This document shows, in pieces, positions 23,701 through 36,200 of a stretch of DNA of 64,000 nucleotides. Both the position numbers and the translations under genes were made by a program. Origin of the DNA: Pyrus communis (taxonomy: Eukaryota > Streptophyta > Magnoliopsida > Rosales > Rosaceae); NCBI RefSeq assembly GCF_963583255.1, contig NC_084803.1, positions 28,990,428 through 29,054,427 of the forward strand, written 5' to 3'. The notes under the pieces are model-generated. The model was not told the DNA's origin. It did no database searches and saw only the letters and a program-made list of their open reading frames with translations. The first letter of the stretch is position 1; every line of letters begins with the position of its first letter.

Positions 23701-26046
23701 ATGTCAAATAGACTTGTTGAGTTAGGCCAAAGAATTGAATGGTTAAAGGGCCACACTTTGGACAACTTTGTGCCATCAAGTTCCTCCATTATCCGTGAAG
23801 AAGAGGAAGAGAATTCACCTAGTTCAACAAGTAAAGGATCTGAGCAATTTAATTGGGAAAGAGAAGAAGAGATGGCGGGCAACGAAGATGAGCTTCGAGC
23901 TTTGGAGGACTTTGCTCAACCAATCATACCAAATTCACCTTCATGCATCTTGTTGCCCACAGAAGCTAGAAACTATGATCTTAAATCTTCACATTTCCAT
24001 ATGTTTCCCTCTTTTTATGGCTTACCTAATGAAGACCCTTTAGCTCATATTAAAGAGTTTTACAATGTTGTGAGTGGTTTACCTTTGCAGGGAGTAAGTG
24101 AAGCAAATTTGAGGATGAGAGTGTTTCCTTACACCTTGAAAGATAGGGCCAAGAGTTGGTTGATGACTCTAACACCAGGTTCCCTCACCACATGGGATGC
24201 CGTGGCTAAGAAGTTCTTGGAGAAGTTCTTTTCCACTCAAAAGACAGCCACATTAAGGGGACAAATCTTCAACTTCAAACAAGATGATGGAGAACCTTTC
24301 AATGAGTGTTGGGAGCGCTTTAAAGGCCTTTTGTTGCAATGTCCACACCATGGGTTACCTTTTCACTTACAAATGCAAATTTTCTATGATGGACTAACCC
24401 AAACATGTCAATCAACTGTTGATAATGCAGCAGGTGGAGCATTGAAGGAAAAGAATGCTCAAGAGTCATATAACATTTATGAGATGTTGGGGTCTAATGC
24501 TCAACACAAAGATTTAAGGGGTAAGAAAGTTGGAGTCTATGAAACAAGTTCTAATCATGAGCTTTTGTTGCAGGTAGCTAACCTAGAAAGGAAGATTGAA
24601 TCCGTGCTCAACATGGTGCCAAAAGCAAATGAAGTGTGTGCCATTTTCAACATACCAAGCCATTCTACTAACCAATGTCCATCTAGGGAAGCTTACCCCG
24701 AGTATGTTCAAGAACAAGTGAACCTCATGAATTCTTACAATCAAAGGCCAAGGAATGATGTGTATTCCAATACATATAACTCGAGTTGGAGAGATCATCC
24801 CAACCTTTCATGGAAGAACAACAATCAATTCGAAAATTTCCAACCAAAACCTGCCACTACCCTTGAAGATACGGTTAAGTTGTTAGCCCAAAACACCTTG
24901 CAATTCCAACATTCCACAAATAGCACTCTCCAACAACATTCAGCGGCTCTAACCAAAATGGAGACACAATTGGGGCAAATTGCAGATGCCTTGAACCAAA
25001 GAGAAGTTGGAAAGTTTCCAAGCCAACCCGTTATACTCCAAAGGAACCAAGAGCAAGCCAAAGCAATCACTACACTTAGAAGTGGTAAGGTTATTGATAA
25101 TAGGGTTGGCAATGAAGTTACTAATGAATATGATCATGTGAATGCAGGAGTTACTCAAGGAGACAATGAGAAACCAAGCCATGATATTTCCTCATTTGAA
25201 GCACCAAATCTTCATAAGGCCGAGAAACCATACACTCCACCAATACCATTCCCTGGAAGACTTGCCAAGAGCAAGCAGGATAAGTCATTCAAGGAAATTT
25301 TTGATATACTAAGCAAAGTGAATGTTAACTTACCTTTGCTTAATGTCATTAGGAACATGCCAGCATATGGAAAGTTCTTCAAGGAGTTAAACAGCTACAA
25401 AAGGAAGTATGGACCACATGAGAAGGTAGTGGTGTCTGAGAATGTGAGTGCAGTTTTGCAAAGAAAACTTCCACCAAAGCTCAAGGACCCAGGAAGTTTC
25501 TCTATCAACATCACCATAGGGGACAAGAAAGTAGAGAAGGCGATGCTTGATTTGGGTGCTAGCATCAACTTAATGCCTTATTCAGTGTACCTTCAACTAG
25601 GTTTGGGAGATTTGAAAGCCATCACCATTTCATTACAACTTGCAGACAGATCCGTGAAATATCCAAAAGGTATAGTAGAAGATATTCTAGTTCAAGTTGA
25701 TAAACTAATCTTGCCTGCAGATTTTGTAGTGTTGGACATGGAAGAAGCTCTTATACATGATCGTGAGTTGCCAATATTGCTTGGGAGACCTTTCATGGCC
25801 ACGCCCAAGACCACCATTGATGTGCAAAATGGACTCCTGACTATGACAGTGTTAGGAGAGACAGTTCAATTCAAAGTGTTTGAATCTCTTTCTCATCCTT
25901 CTTCATCTCTTGATTGTTATGCCATTGATGTGCTTGATTCATTGGTATTCTCTAAGTTCTTGCAGGCACAATCAAATGAACCATTACAAACTGTTTTGAG
26001 TCAATCTCAAGATGAGTTTGATGAAGAAGATGCCCCTTTGAAATAG
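23701..26046 (+). pseudogene. gag-pol: Truncated gag-protease of B2
   Basis: It covers the first 775 or so codons of the B1 polyprotein and then runs out at about 26033 into family 1 interior, adding three foreign codons before a stop. Gag core and protease (DLGAS) are present; RT, RNase H and integrase are missing. About a dozen residues differ from B1. One matters: the second cysteine of the zinc knuckle is phenylalanine (CAIFN instead of CAICN, TGC to TTC near 24646), which should destroy zinc binding. It is a broken copy of the same unit as B1, part of a tandem arrangement rather than a separate insertion. Confidence 0.88.
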
Positions 26047-26466
26047 TGACGCCCCTTCGATTTCTGAGCAGGCGCCCCTTTGCTTTCTGAACGACACGTA
26101 GTAGTGCGGATGCGGCTCTTTTTGACAAAGCTGCACGCGTTTTCTGAAAAGCAGAGAAAGCGTCGCCGGACTTTGCGCTTGTTGGCAAAAGATGTGTAGT
26201 TGCGATGATTGCCTCCACGTGTTTTCTGAAAAGAAGAAATCTTTTGACAAAGTTGAACACGTCTTCTGAAAAGCCGAGAAAACGTCGCCAAAATTACGCC
26301 GGAAATTCCGGCTTTTTGAATCGGTGGACGGGTCGCCTTGGCTTCTTATAGAGGTATCGATCACCGCCAACATACACAATCTGAAGAATTCCCATTCTTG
26401 AACATCGTCTCCGGCCCTTTGAAATTTTAACTCCATCCACCCCTTCTCTTTGAACACTTTTGAAAA
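26034..26466 (+). promoter_or_regulatory. 5' flank of antisense ORF, copy E
   Basis: This is the complement of about 60978-61410 in G. It contains the same repeated GCGACGC and CTTTTGACAAAG segments, and a TTATAGAGG motif about 115 bp before the ATG. It is joined on the left directly to B2 gag-pol, with a shared tgccc at the seam. Confidence 0.5.
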
Positions 26467-27153
26467 ATGGCAAACCCATCGAACCTTTGCTTAGAATTGA
26501 GTCTCAGCAGTGAAACGGGCGCGCCGCGTCAAGGTAACGTATGGCGCCCTTCTTTCTGATCTTCTAACGGTCCTCTTTCAGGTGAAGACTCCGTGATGCA
26601 GGACGCCACAACAGCTACAATAGTAGCTAGGAACCTCCTCACTCCAAAAGATAGTAGGCTGCTGTCAGGACGGTCCGATGAGTTAGCCGTTCAAGAGTCC
26701 CTCGCTCTTAGTGTTCAGTGTGCAAGTTCTGTGTCCAACATGGGCCAACGCCTGCTTGCCCGCTCCCGTCAGGTGGAATCATTGATGGCGGAGGTGGAAA
26801 GTCTTAAGCAGGAGATCCAGCAGCTTAAGTACGAGAATAGAAGTTTGCATGTACTTGCAAATAACTATTCGTCGGGCATGAAGAGGAAGCTTGATGAGCT
26901 GCAAGAATCCGAGGGTCGAATTCAAAGTGACCGTCAAAGGCTTGCGGCTTATCTCCAGAGGCACCTTTTTCCTGGGTCATCCAGCGCTTGGCCAAGTATT
27001 GAGGCCTGGAATGCTCTAGCTCCGATGCCTCCCGCTCCGATGCCTTCCGCTCCAATGCCTTCCGCTCCGATGCCTTCCGCTTCAATGCCTTCAACTTCAA
27101 TGCCTTTCGCTTCGACGCCTCGTAGTGGGGCTTCACGTAAACAACCTTTGTGA
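26467..27153 (+). pseudogene. Antisense coiled-coil ORF, copy E (nonsense)
   Basis: The copy reads in plus because element E is minus. The ATG at 26467 opens the MANPSNL frame, but codon 31 is TGA where G has TTA. From 26593 the frame is open again for 186 residues and keeps the coiled coil (SLMAEVESLKQEIQQLKYEN) and the Pro-Met tail with more PMPSA-type units than in G, ending RSGASRKQPL. The stop lies inside a 48-nt stretch with splice-like borders (see findings). The function is unknown. It is preserved here although gag and pol around it are gone. Confidence 0.65.
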
Positions 27154-27350
27154 AGCACCATCTTTCTCCATGTTTAGTATTTTTTTTTTTTTTTTAATAT
27201 ATGAAATTTCTTTTTTTTTTTTTTTTTTTTTTTTTTAGTGCATTGGGTTGCCTCCCAAGTAGCGCTTTCTTTTACGTCTTGCAGCCGGACGAAGAACCCA
27301 ATCACTCCAGGATATGTTCACGAATCGGATGAGAAATCCGAGTCATAAAC
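27154..27350 (-). other. Remnant interior of E
   Basis: It has T-runs (about 27179-27236), then gttgcctcccaagtagcgct and tgcagccggacgaagaac. The latter is the complement of sequence found just after the pol stop in D (48725-48784) and H. It places the antisense ORF immediately downstream of pol in the parent element. PBS, gag and pol are deleted. Confidence 0.6.
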
Positions 27351-29639
27351 TAGTAGGGATCGTTCTGGACCGGGGATTAGGAGGGATTGTTAATCACTTG
27401 GATTTGACTCAAAAACGTAAAAACACAATATAAAACACTAAACTAGACTCAAAGAATGTAAAACTAAACTTTAAAACACTAAAACAAGCCAAAAGACTCA
27501 AACATCACCCAAAACACTCAAAACTGCCTTAAAAACACTTTCTGGGCAGTTTTGAGCACTTTGGTGAATTTGGACGAATTTGTGCAACAAATTGAATCAA
27601 AACACTTATAAACACAAACTAAGACACTTTCTAACTAATTTGGACAATAAAGTAAAGGGGATTGAAATTTGGACGAAATTAAACAAAATGCACAGATTCT
27701 AATTAAAACAAAATGTAAATGTGAATGTGTGATAGAATTGAATGGAATGAAGGCTAGCTAAGGGGTTCATCTCCATACATGTTATACTTGCATAATAAAA
27801 CGATTTCCAATTGCATTTCAATAAATTATGAAACTCATCACCCCGGGTTAATTAGGTCCGCTTAAATTAACCGTCAAGTTTTCCTTAAGTTAATGAATTG
27901 GATGATTGCATACGACAACCCAAAGCATTCCCCACAAGTCCCCTACATGATTGCATAATAGAGATACAAGCAAGAATCATTACGCTCTATGAAGATTATA
28001 AGTGTTGACGAGGCATTCGTTACTATGGAATACGCATGAAACTTATGCCAAGAATTCGTTTAACGCGATTGTTTATAAGCAACCTCCACTACTTGTGAAT
28101 ATAAGTTCGTAACTATTAGGTGAAACTCACTTATATTCTAGCGTCATATTCATGCATGAAAATTAAGCGCGCATTCTCAATAAACATACATAAATAAGTT
28201 ATCAATCAAATGGTTAAACAAATTGAATCCACAACTTATGAAACGCAATTAGAAGTAATCAAATCAAAATGCAAGCATAAACATATATTTCGAATTTCTT
28301 CATAACTTTGAAATCAAAGAAACACCTAAACATTCCAACAACTCAAACTTGAATTGTATGAACGTTTAGGCACTCTTCTCTTCCATTCCTCATACGTACA
28401 AAACAAAGAGAATTGAATTTAAACATTGAAATCAAAGAAACACCTAAACATTCCAACAACTCAAACTTGCATTGTATGAACGTTTAGGTACTCTTCTCTT
28501 CCTCTTCGTTGTGGCACAAGGTCTAAGGTGAGTTTGATGGTGTGAATGGTTTGGGGAGTGGTGAAAATGGAAGGATGGTGTTTGGATTGTAAGGGAGAGC
28601 ACGGCAAGGGTGTTTGATGTCTACATTCTGAAAAGAGTGTATGAATGGGTGAATTTCTAGCACAAAGGCCTTATTTCTGTGGTGAATGGATCCCCCCCTT
28701 TGTGGCTGCAATGAAGGTTTATTTATAGGTGAAATGGGGGGAACATGACAGCTAGGAGGGTGGTGGAAATCTGAAATGGTGATGGGAGATGCATGTGGCT
28801 GATTTATGCATGTGATTAAAGGGTAGGAGTGCATGTGCTTTGACAGAAATGAAAGGGAATGCACGGTTTTGGTTGATTTCTGGTGGTTGTGAGGTGGAAA
28901 TGCATGTGGATTAAAGGGAGAATGCAAAGGAAAAGCTGGAAATGGGAGTGAAGAGTCACGGCAATGGGTGTTTGGGGTTGGAAATGCATGTGTTTGCATG
29001 TGATTGCTGTTTGTTTGAAGTGTGTGTGAATGCATATGGATTAAAGAGTGAATGGTGGCTGCAATGATGAAGACATGTGGCTGAAATGAAAGGTGGAAAT
29101 GGGAAGGAATGTGCACGACAATGATGGTGAATATGAATGCATGTGGCTGATTTAAAGAATAGGTATGCATGTGAATTAAAGGTGTTGTGTTAGGTGATGG
29201 GTGCATGTTAAGTGATAAGTGATAAGTGATGATGATAAGTGATAAGTGATAAGTGATGATGATAAGTAATGGGAGCATGTGGGTTAACTAATGAAGGAAA
29301 TGCATGTGCAATGACAATGTGTTAGAATGGATGTGTGTTATGCATGGCATGATTGGGATTAGGAAAGGTTTAAATGTCCTAAAACTAAAGAGAACAAGGT
29401 TCCAACACTTTGGTCTTCAATTAGGTCTTCAATTTCGTCCAACACTTTGGCTCCAAGCATAAGCTATCCATCCTTAGCCCAAAAGTGCTCCAAAAGTCTC
29501 CAAAATGCATCTTTTTGCTCCTTTAGCCCTTTGGACCTACAAACACACGAAAATAGCTTAAAGTACTAAAATAACTAAAGAAACATAACGTAAATGCACG
29601 AGAACAAGCCATTTAAGTCGCATGAATATGCTCCTATCA
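27351..29639 (-). repeat. Element E 5' LTR (right), lacking its first 66 bp
   Basis: It begins inside the LTR at tagtagggatcg; the TGATGCG end and the adjoining primer-binding site are gone. It ends in ctcctatca against gctag. The U5 inverted repeat is perfect (27517-27528 and 27545-27556). The U3 holds the same TGCATGTG blocks as the left LTR. Confidence 0.85.
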
Positions 29640-29809
29640 GCTAGGACGGCTAGTGACAAGCTAGGACGGCTAGGAGACAAGCTAGGACGGCTAGTGACAA
29701 GCTAGGACGGCTAGTGACAAGCTAGGACGGCTAGGAGACAAGCTAGAAATTAAGCACCATGTGTGAATAGATAAAGCCTTCTAGAAATAAGGTTTTTTTA
29801 GGCCCCCTT
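29640..29809 (-). mobile_element. Element D 3' LTR, part 2 of 3
   Basis: Between E and C lie the TSD of E (gctag, 29640-29644), the right half of the minisatellite (to about 29746) and about 60 bp of LTR ending in the C target duplication ccctt (29805-29809). Confidence 0.8.
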
Positions 29810-29812
29810 TGT

Positions 29813-31790
29813 TGATGTATATTTTCTTCCTAATGCTTGAATATATTTAGTATAATGGCACAAGCAAGGGTGTCGAATCCACAGGGACTAATTGGACCTA
29901 TGTAATTACTTGTTTTGCAAGAACTCTATGAAATGAATCAAACTAATCAAATGAAGCAGATTTGTTGTTGTTACTTGAAAGCATAAAGAAATGAAGTAAA
30001 CACAAGTAAATGAATCAATAACTAACACAATGAGATGGTTCCAAAGGAAATGAAACTAGGGATTCGGTTTCACCATTGCTCAACTAAGTCCATGTTTGTT
30101 AAGCTAGTTTGTACTCATTCATCTACCTATTTCTTGAGTTTGTTTCACTTGGACATGATCAACCATATGATGTGTGGATTTGATCAAATGTCTATAATCA
30201 TGAACCTAATTGTGATGTGCAACTTTGGTTCATAATCAAGAGTATGTAATGCATAAGAAACTTTCATAAAACCAAAGGGAATAACTCGGCAGGATGTTTG
30301 CTAAACATTCCCTTCATTCATTCGCATATCTACCAAGATTATGCATGATGTGTGTTTTAATCTTGGGTACACAACTTTGTGATTAATTCAAATGGTGATC
30401 AAACTTTAAAATCAACTCACAACGTCACAAATAAATCAGAGAATGAAACAAGAAATAGATGGACAAACTGAGCATTCTAACTTAATTACATGGCAAACTT
30501 TGCAAGGTTACATCGAATCCCTAGAGGAGGATTAGTTACACTTCATGTTTACAAAGATTTGACATAAAAATAAATAACATGAGTGAACATGGAATTAAGA
30601 AGAATAAACCCTTGAAGCAAAACTGATTTTGAAGTCCTTGAGGAGTGGCCTTCGGGGTTGGTTCTCCAAGTATGATGCAACTGAATTAGATCCGCTTGGT
30701 ATGTTTTCTGCAAAGGGGAGACAAATGGGCAGAGAATGGACAGAGAATAGGGTGAAATGGAGCGGCTATGGGTGAATAAAAATGGAATGAATGCCGAACC
30801 CCTTGATGTGTGAAGTGTGACTTGTTTTATAGAAGGAAATGTGGCTCCAACATTCAGATTGGATCTCAATCTGCACAAGTGAGATGGAATAGCATCAAAT
30901 GAGCTGGAATTGAATGGGTTTCTGAGGTGTTGGTCGCACGGCATGGACAGGGTCTGCAAGTGTGTGGTTTGTTTAATCAAAATGCATGTGTCCTTGCTGC
31001 AACAAGTGAGTGGAATCTGCAAAGGTGAATTGTTTGTACAAATTCTGGAAAGGTGAAGAAAGCACACGGCATGGAATGATGGAATGAGTGAATTTCTGGA
31101 ATAAAGGATGCAAGGAATGGACATGATCTGCAGGTATGTGGTTATTTAATCCAAGATACATGTGCAAAGTCTGCCACAAGGGAGTGGACAATCTGAAACT
31201 GGTTATAATAATCTGGAAATGGGAATGAAAGTGCACGGGATGGACTTGAAGGAGTGCTGAAATGGCATGGAATGTTTAATTGAGATGCATGTGGATTTCT
31301 GCAAAGATGAAGTGGAGAAAGGTAATGGAATGCACGGTCAGATTGTGAATCATGCATGTGAATGCATGCTTTGGTATTAGAAATACATAAGCTGCCTTGG
31401 AATCACATGGGAGTGCACGGTATGATGATGTTTGTTGGTGTAAATATGGCTGAAAGGTTTAGTTAATGGGAATGGGTGTGGAAGTGCACGGAATGGACAT
31501 GAATGAGTTGGAAATGCATGTGAGTGCTTGGCAAGGTGTTTGAACATGCATGTGAATGCATGTTTTGGTGTTGGAACCACCCAATCTGACTTCAAGCTTT
31601 TTGCCTTGTTTAGATTCACAAAATATAGCCGAATTGCACCACATTCCTTCATTTGCCTTCCAATTGATCTTATTACACACTTGGCTGCACACTAGCACCA
31701 AACAATGTAAAATGCAACTAGTTTAATCCAAAAACAATACAAAAACGCCAAATAAGAAAGATATACATGCATGCAAAATATGACTTATCA
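29813..31790 (-). repeat. Element C 3' LTR (1978 bp)
   Basis: On the minus strand it runs from TGATAAGTCATA to ATACATCA, with a reverse TATA-like box at about 30820-30827. It has TGCATGTG-type motifs in U3 like the family 1 LTRs. It is the longest complete family 2 LTR in the window. Confidence 0.92.
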
Positions 31791-33266
31791 AATACCCCCA
31801 AACCTGGTTTTTGCTAGTCCTCGAGCAAACTTAAAACTAAAACACACAAAATACAAACATCTAACTAAACCACTTTCGCTGGCCAAACGATTGCACTGAG
31901 CATGTGCAACAAGCCTTTGAACCCCTAGGTGTCCCTAGTTGGAGGAGTTGTGTCTCCTGAGGGTTTACAGTGATGACACCCACAAACATTTACAAAATCT
32001 GCAAATAACTTGGTTTAATCTCTCCACAACCATATATGAGTGAAATTATGTAAAGGGAATCAAAATTCTCACATATGAAATCTGGAATGGAAGCACAATT
32101 TTTGAGTAGATCTCATGAAATGAATCAAATGCTAAGAATATAGATAACACACACACTTACCATCACCCATGAATACATCCTCAATGATCAGCTAGGTCTT
32201 TCTCAAGATTGTAATGTAAGGCTTAGGTTATAGGTTACGAGAGAAATGATATGAAATACTAGAGCTTGGGGCATACCAAAGTGTTCTTGAGGATCATGCT
32301 CTTCACTTGCATTTGTTTTCTTTCTTCTTTGTTTTTGGCATCGAGGCCCTATGTCTTATAATGAGGAGATTTGGAACTTGTATCCATTTTAATTCTCTTC
32401 TTTTTTTTTTTTTATAATTTTTTTTAGAAGTATCTTCAACATAGGTGCCCTCGGTACATGCCACAATCTTGTTCTAAGCTCAATTTACCCTTAGTCTTCA
32501 TCACATTGGTATACCCCAAACTATAAGGTATGGCTTGTAATGGGCTAGAATGGGTAGATTATGGTGTGGGTGATGAAAGAGTTAGGCTAAAGTGTTTGGC
32601 TGCAACGAGGGTGGATGGAGCACACAAATGGGTAGGATTTAAGCCTTTTAGTAGTTAAACATGCATAGCCTAACATCATCTCATTGAGTTCATTCATGAA
32701 TGATACTAAATACATGGTATCTGCAAAGGAGAATGATTCTTAGCATCCAAACGAAATAGAAGTAATGAGATCATTTAAAGTGAAAATGAAAGAAAAAAGA
32801 TAGGAGTAGAAACACTTTAAACCCTCTCAAAGAAGCAATTAGGCTCAAAATAACTCACTAGGGTAGTCCCCACTATTCTTCTTCCAGAATTTGAGTATGG
32901 TACCTCCATGATCATAATTTCAAGAGTTATAACTTTATAAATGACAATAAGATGCAACTCTTTTCCATAGCAACCCAATCGTTTGTTTTCAAACATAGTC
33001 CTCATATACATTCATATTAGCATACAAAAACACTCTTAACCAAAACTAACACCTCAAACAAACATAACACAAAACAAACCTTCCATCCCACCCCCAAACC
33101 TAACCTAAACATTGTCCTCGATGTTTAAAATTGTATGCAATGCAATTAGGCAAAGAATATGGAATGGTAATAACATAAACACAAAATAAGGAAAGAACAC
33201 AAACCACACTAGGTTGCCTCTTAGCAAGCGCTTTATTTAATGTCTAGGCAAGACATGGTAGCTTGT
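31791..33266 (-). other. C 3' UTR and polypurine tract
   Basis: The PPT (complement of aaatacccccaaacct, 31791-31806) abuts the LTR. The rest is non-coding and collinear with 17339-19070 of B1, including the T-run at about 32398-32425 opposite the A-run of B1. Confidence 0.75.
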
Positions 33267-36200
33267 TCATGGTGTTGTAAATTCAAGAACATCTACGATT
33301 TGATACACTTGCTCTTCCTCCACTTTATCCAAGTATGGTTTCAATCGCTGCCCGTTGACTTTAAAAGAAGTGCCATTCTTCATGTTCTCTATCTCCACAG
33401 TTCCATGGGGAAATGTTTGCAACACTTTGAATGGTCCCACCCACCTAGACTTCAGTTTTCCTGGAAAAAGTCTCAAACGTGAGTCATACAAAAGTACCTT
33501 CATACCTTGGTGAAACTCCTTCCTTAGGATGGCCTTGTCATGATAGAGCTTAGTCCGTTCCTTGTAGTTTTTGGCATTCTCATATGCCTCATTTCTAAGC
33601 TCTTCTAACTCATTAAGTTGGAGCTTCCTTGCTACTCCAGCATCCTTGTAATCAAAGTTGAACTTCTTGATGGCCCAATATGCACGGTGTTCAAGCTCCA
33701 TTGGCAAATGACAAGCTTTCCCAAACACAAGGCGATAAGGACTCATGCCAATGGGGGTCTTGTATGCTGTTCTATATGCCCATAGTGCATCATTTAATCT
33801 CAATGACCAATCCTTCCTTGTAGGGCTCACAGTCTTCATCAAAATGTTCTTGATCTCCCTATTGCTAATCTCCACTTGTCCTGAGGTTTGAGGATGGTAC
33901 GGGGTTGCCACTTTGTGGTTGATGTTGTACTTCTTCATCAAGGATTCAAAAGGTTTGTTGCAGAAATGGCTGCCACCATCACTAATAATAGCTCTTGGGG
34001 TTCCAAACCTACAAAAAATCACATCTTTAAGAAAATTCAACACAACCTTATGATCATTAGTTCTTGTAGCAATGGCTTCAACCCATTTGGATACGTAATC
34101 CACTGCCACTAATATGTATAAGTAGCCAAAAGAGGATGGAAATGGTCCCATGAAATCGATTCCCCAAACATCAAATAGTTCCACCACCAAAATGTTGTTC
34201 AATGGCATCTCATTTCTTCGGCTAATGTTCCCCATTTTCTGGCACCTATCACACTTAGAGCAAAAATCAAAAGCATCTTTGAATAAAGTAGGCCAAAAGA
34301 AACCAGATTGTAAAACCTTTAGAGATGTCTTTTTGGCACCAAAATGGCCTCCACATGCCAATGTGTGGCTAAATGTTAGGATGCTTTGTTGCTCACTCTC
34401 TGGGACACATCTCCTAATGATTTGATCAGGGCAATATTTAAACAAATATGGTTCGTCCCAAACGTAGTGCTTTACCATGGCAAGGAACTTCTTTCTTTCC
34501 TGAAAAGAAAGGTCATTTCTCATTATACCACAAGCAAGATAATTAACAAAATCCGCATACAATGGTTCTTTTTCTTGAACAACAAGGAGTTGTTCATCTG
34601 GAAATGATTCATTTAGGGGCAAAGGTTGTCCAACTCCATGGTTCTCATTAAGCCTGGACAAATGGTCAGCCACAACATTATCACTGCCCTTCTTATCTCG
34701 AATTTCCAAGTCAAACTCTTGTAGTAAGAGTATCCATCTAATCAAGCGTGGTTTAGCATCCTTCTTTGTCATCAAGTACCTAAGGGCTGCATGGTCAGAA
34801 AACACAATAACTTTAGATCCCACAAGATATGACCTAAACTTTTCTAAAGCAAAAACAACAGCAAGCAACTCCTTTTCAGTTGTGGAATAGTTAAGTTGAG
34901 CATCATGCAGAGTCCTGCTTGCATAGTAGATCACATGTGGAAGCTTGTTCACCCTTTGCCCTAAAACTGCACCAATAGCATAGTCAGAGGCATCACACAT
35001 TAATTCAAAAGGTAACGACCAATCTGGTGCCATAATAATAGGGGCCGAGGTTAGTTCATATTTCAAAGTATTGAATGCATCCATACAAGCCTTATCAAAA
35101 TGAAATACAACATCTTTAGCTAACAGATTGCATAATGGACGAGTGATCATTGAAAAGTTCTTAATGAAACGACGATAAAAACCCGCATGGCCCAAAAAAC
35201 TTCTTACTCCCTTCACAGTGGTGGGGGCTACCATATTGGTGATGACGTCAATTTTGGCTTTGTCCACCTCCATTCCTTTGCTAGAGATTACATGTCCCAA
35301 CACAATTCCTTGTTTCACCATAAATTGGCACTTTTCCCAATTGAGAACCAAATTTGTTTCTTGACATCTTTGAAGTACTAAAGAGAGATGGTTAAGACAT
35401 TCATCAAAAGAGGAACCAAACACTGAGAAGTCATCCATAAATACCTCAATGAATCTTTCTACCATGTCAGAAAAGATGGCCAACATGCATCTTTGGAATG
35501 TTGCTGGAGCATTGCAAAGTCCAAAAGGCATTCTCCTGTATGCAAATGTGCCAAAGGGGCAAGTAAAGGTTGTTTTCTCTTGATCCTCCGGAGCGATTGC
35601 AATTTGATTGTAACCTGAGTATCCATCCAGAAAACAATAATGTGAGTAACCTGCCAATCTCTCAAGCATTTGATCTATGAAAGGCATAGGAAAGTAATCT
35701 TTTCTAGTGCTAGAATTCAACTTCCTGTAATCGGTGCAAACACGCCAACTGGCCGTGGGCTTTGTGGGCACAAGCTCATTGTTTTCATTCCTCATTACTG
35801 TGATTCCCACATTCTTAGGTACCACTTGAATAGCACTCACCCATTTGCTATCAGAAATGGGATATATGATCCCCACATCTAACAATTTCAACACCTCATT
35901 CCTAACAACCTCCTTCATGTGTGGATTGAGTCTTCTTTGTGGCTCACGGGTTGACTTTGCTCCTTCCTCCAAAAGAATCCTATGCATGCACATGGTAAGG
36001 CTTATTCCCTTGATATCTGCAATAGACCAACCAAAAACCAATTTGAACTCTTTTAACACCCTAATTAGTTTATCTTCTTCATTTGGGGTGAGGTCGGAAG
36101 CTATGATAACTGGAAGAGTTTCAAATTCAGCTAGATATGCATATTTTAGATGTGGTGGAAGTGGTTTAAGTTCAAGTTTTGGTGCCTTAACAGTGGAAGG

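Larger units (their letters stand above)
8369..29639 (-). mobile_element. Element E: family 1 element enclosing a family 2 array
   Basis: The left end (TGATGCGTG at 8369) and the right end (ctcctatca at 29639) are flanked by the same 5 bp, gctag (8364-8368 and 29640-29644), and the D minisatellite runs on either side. The two end LTRs resemble each other more than they resemble other copies. E was therefore one minus-strand insertion. Its interior is now highly rearranged: from left to right it holds the 3' LTR, a family 2 tandem array, a piece of family 1 interior with the antisense ORF, and the 5' LTR. Its own primer-binding site and gag are missing. Confidence 0.75.
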
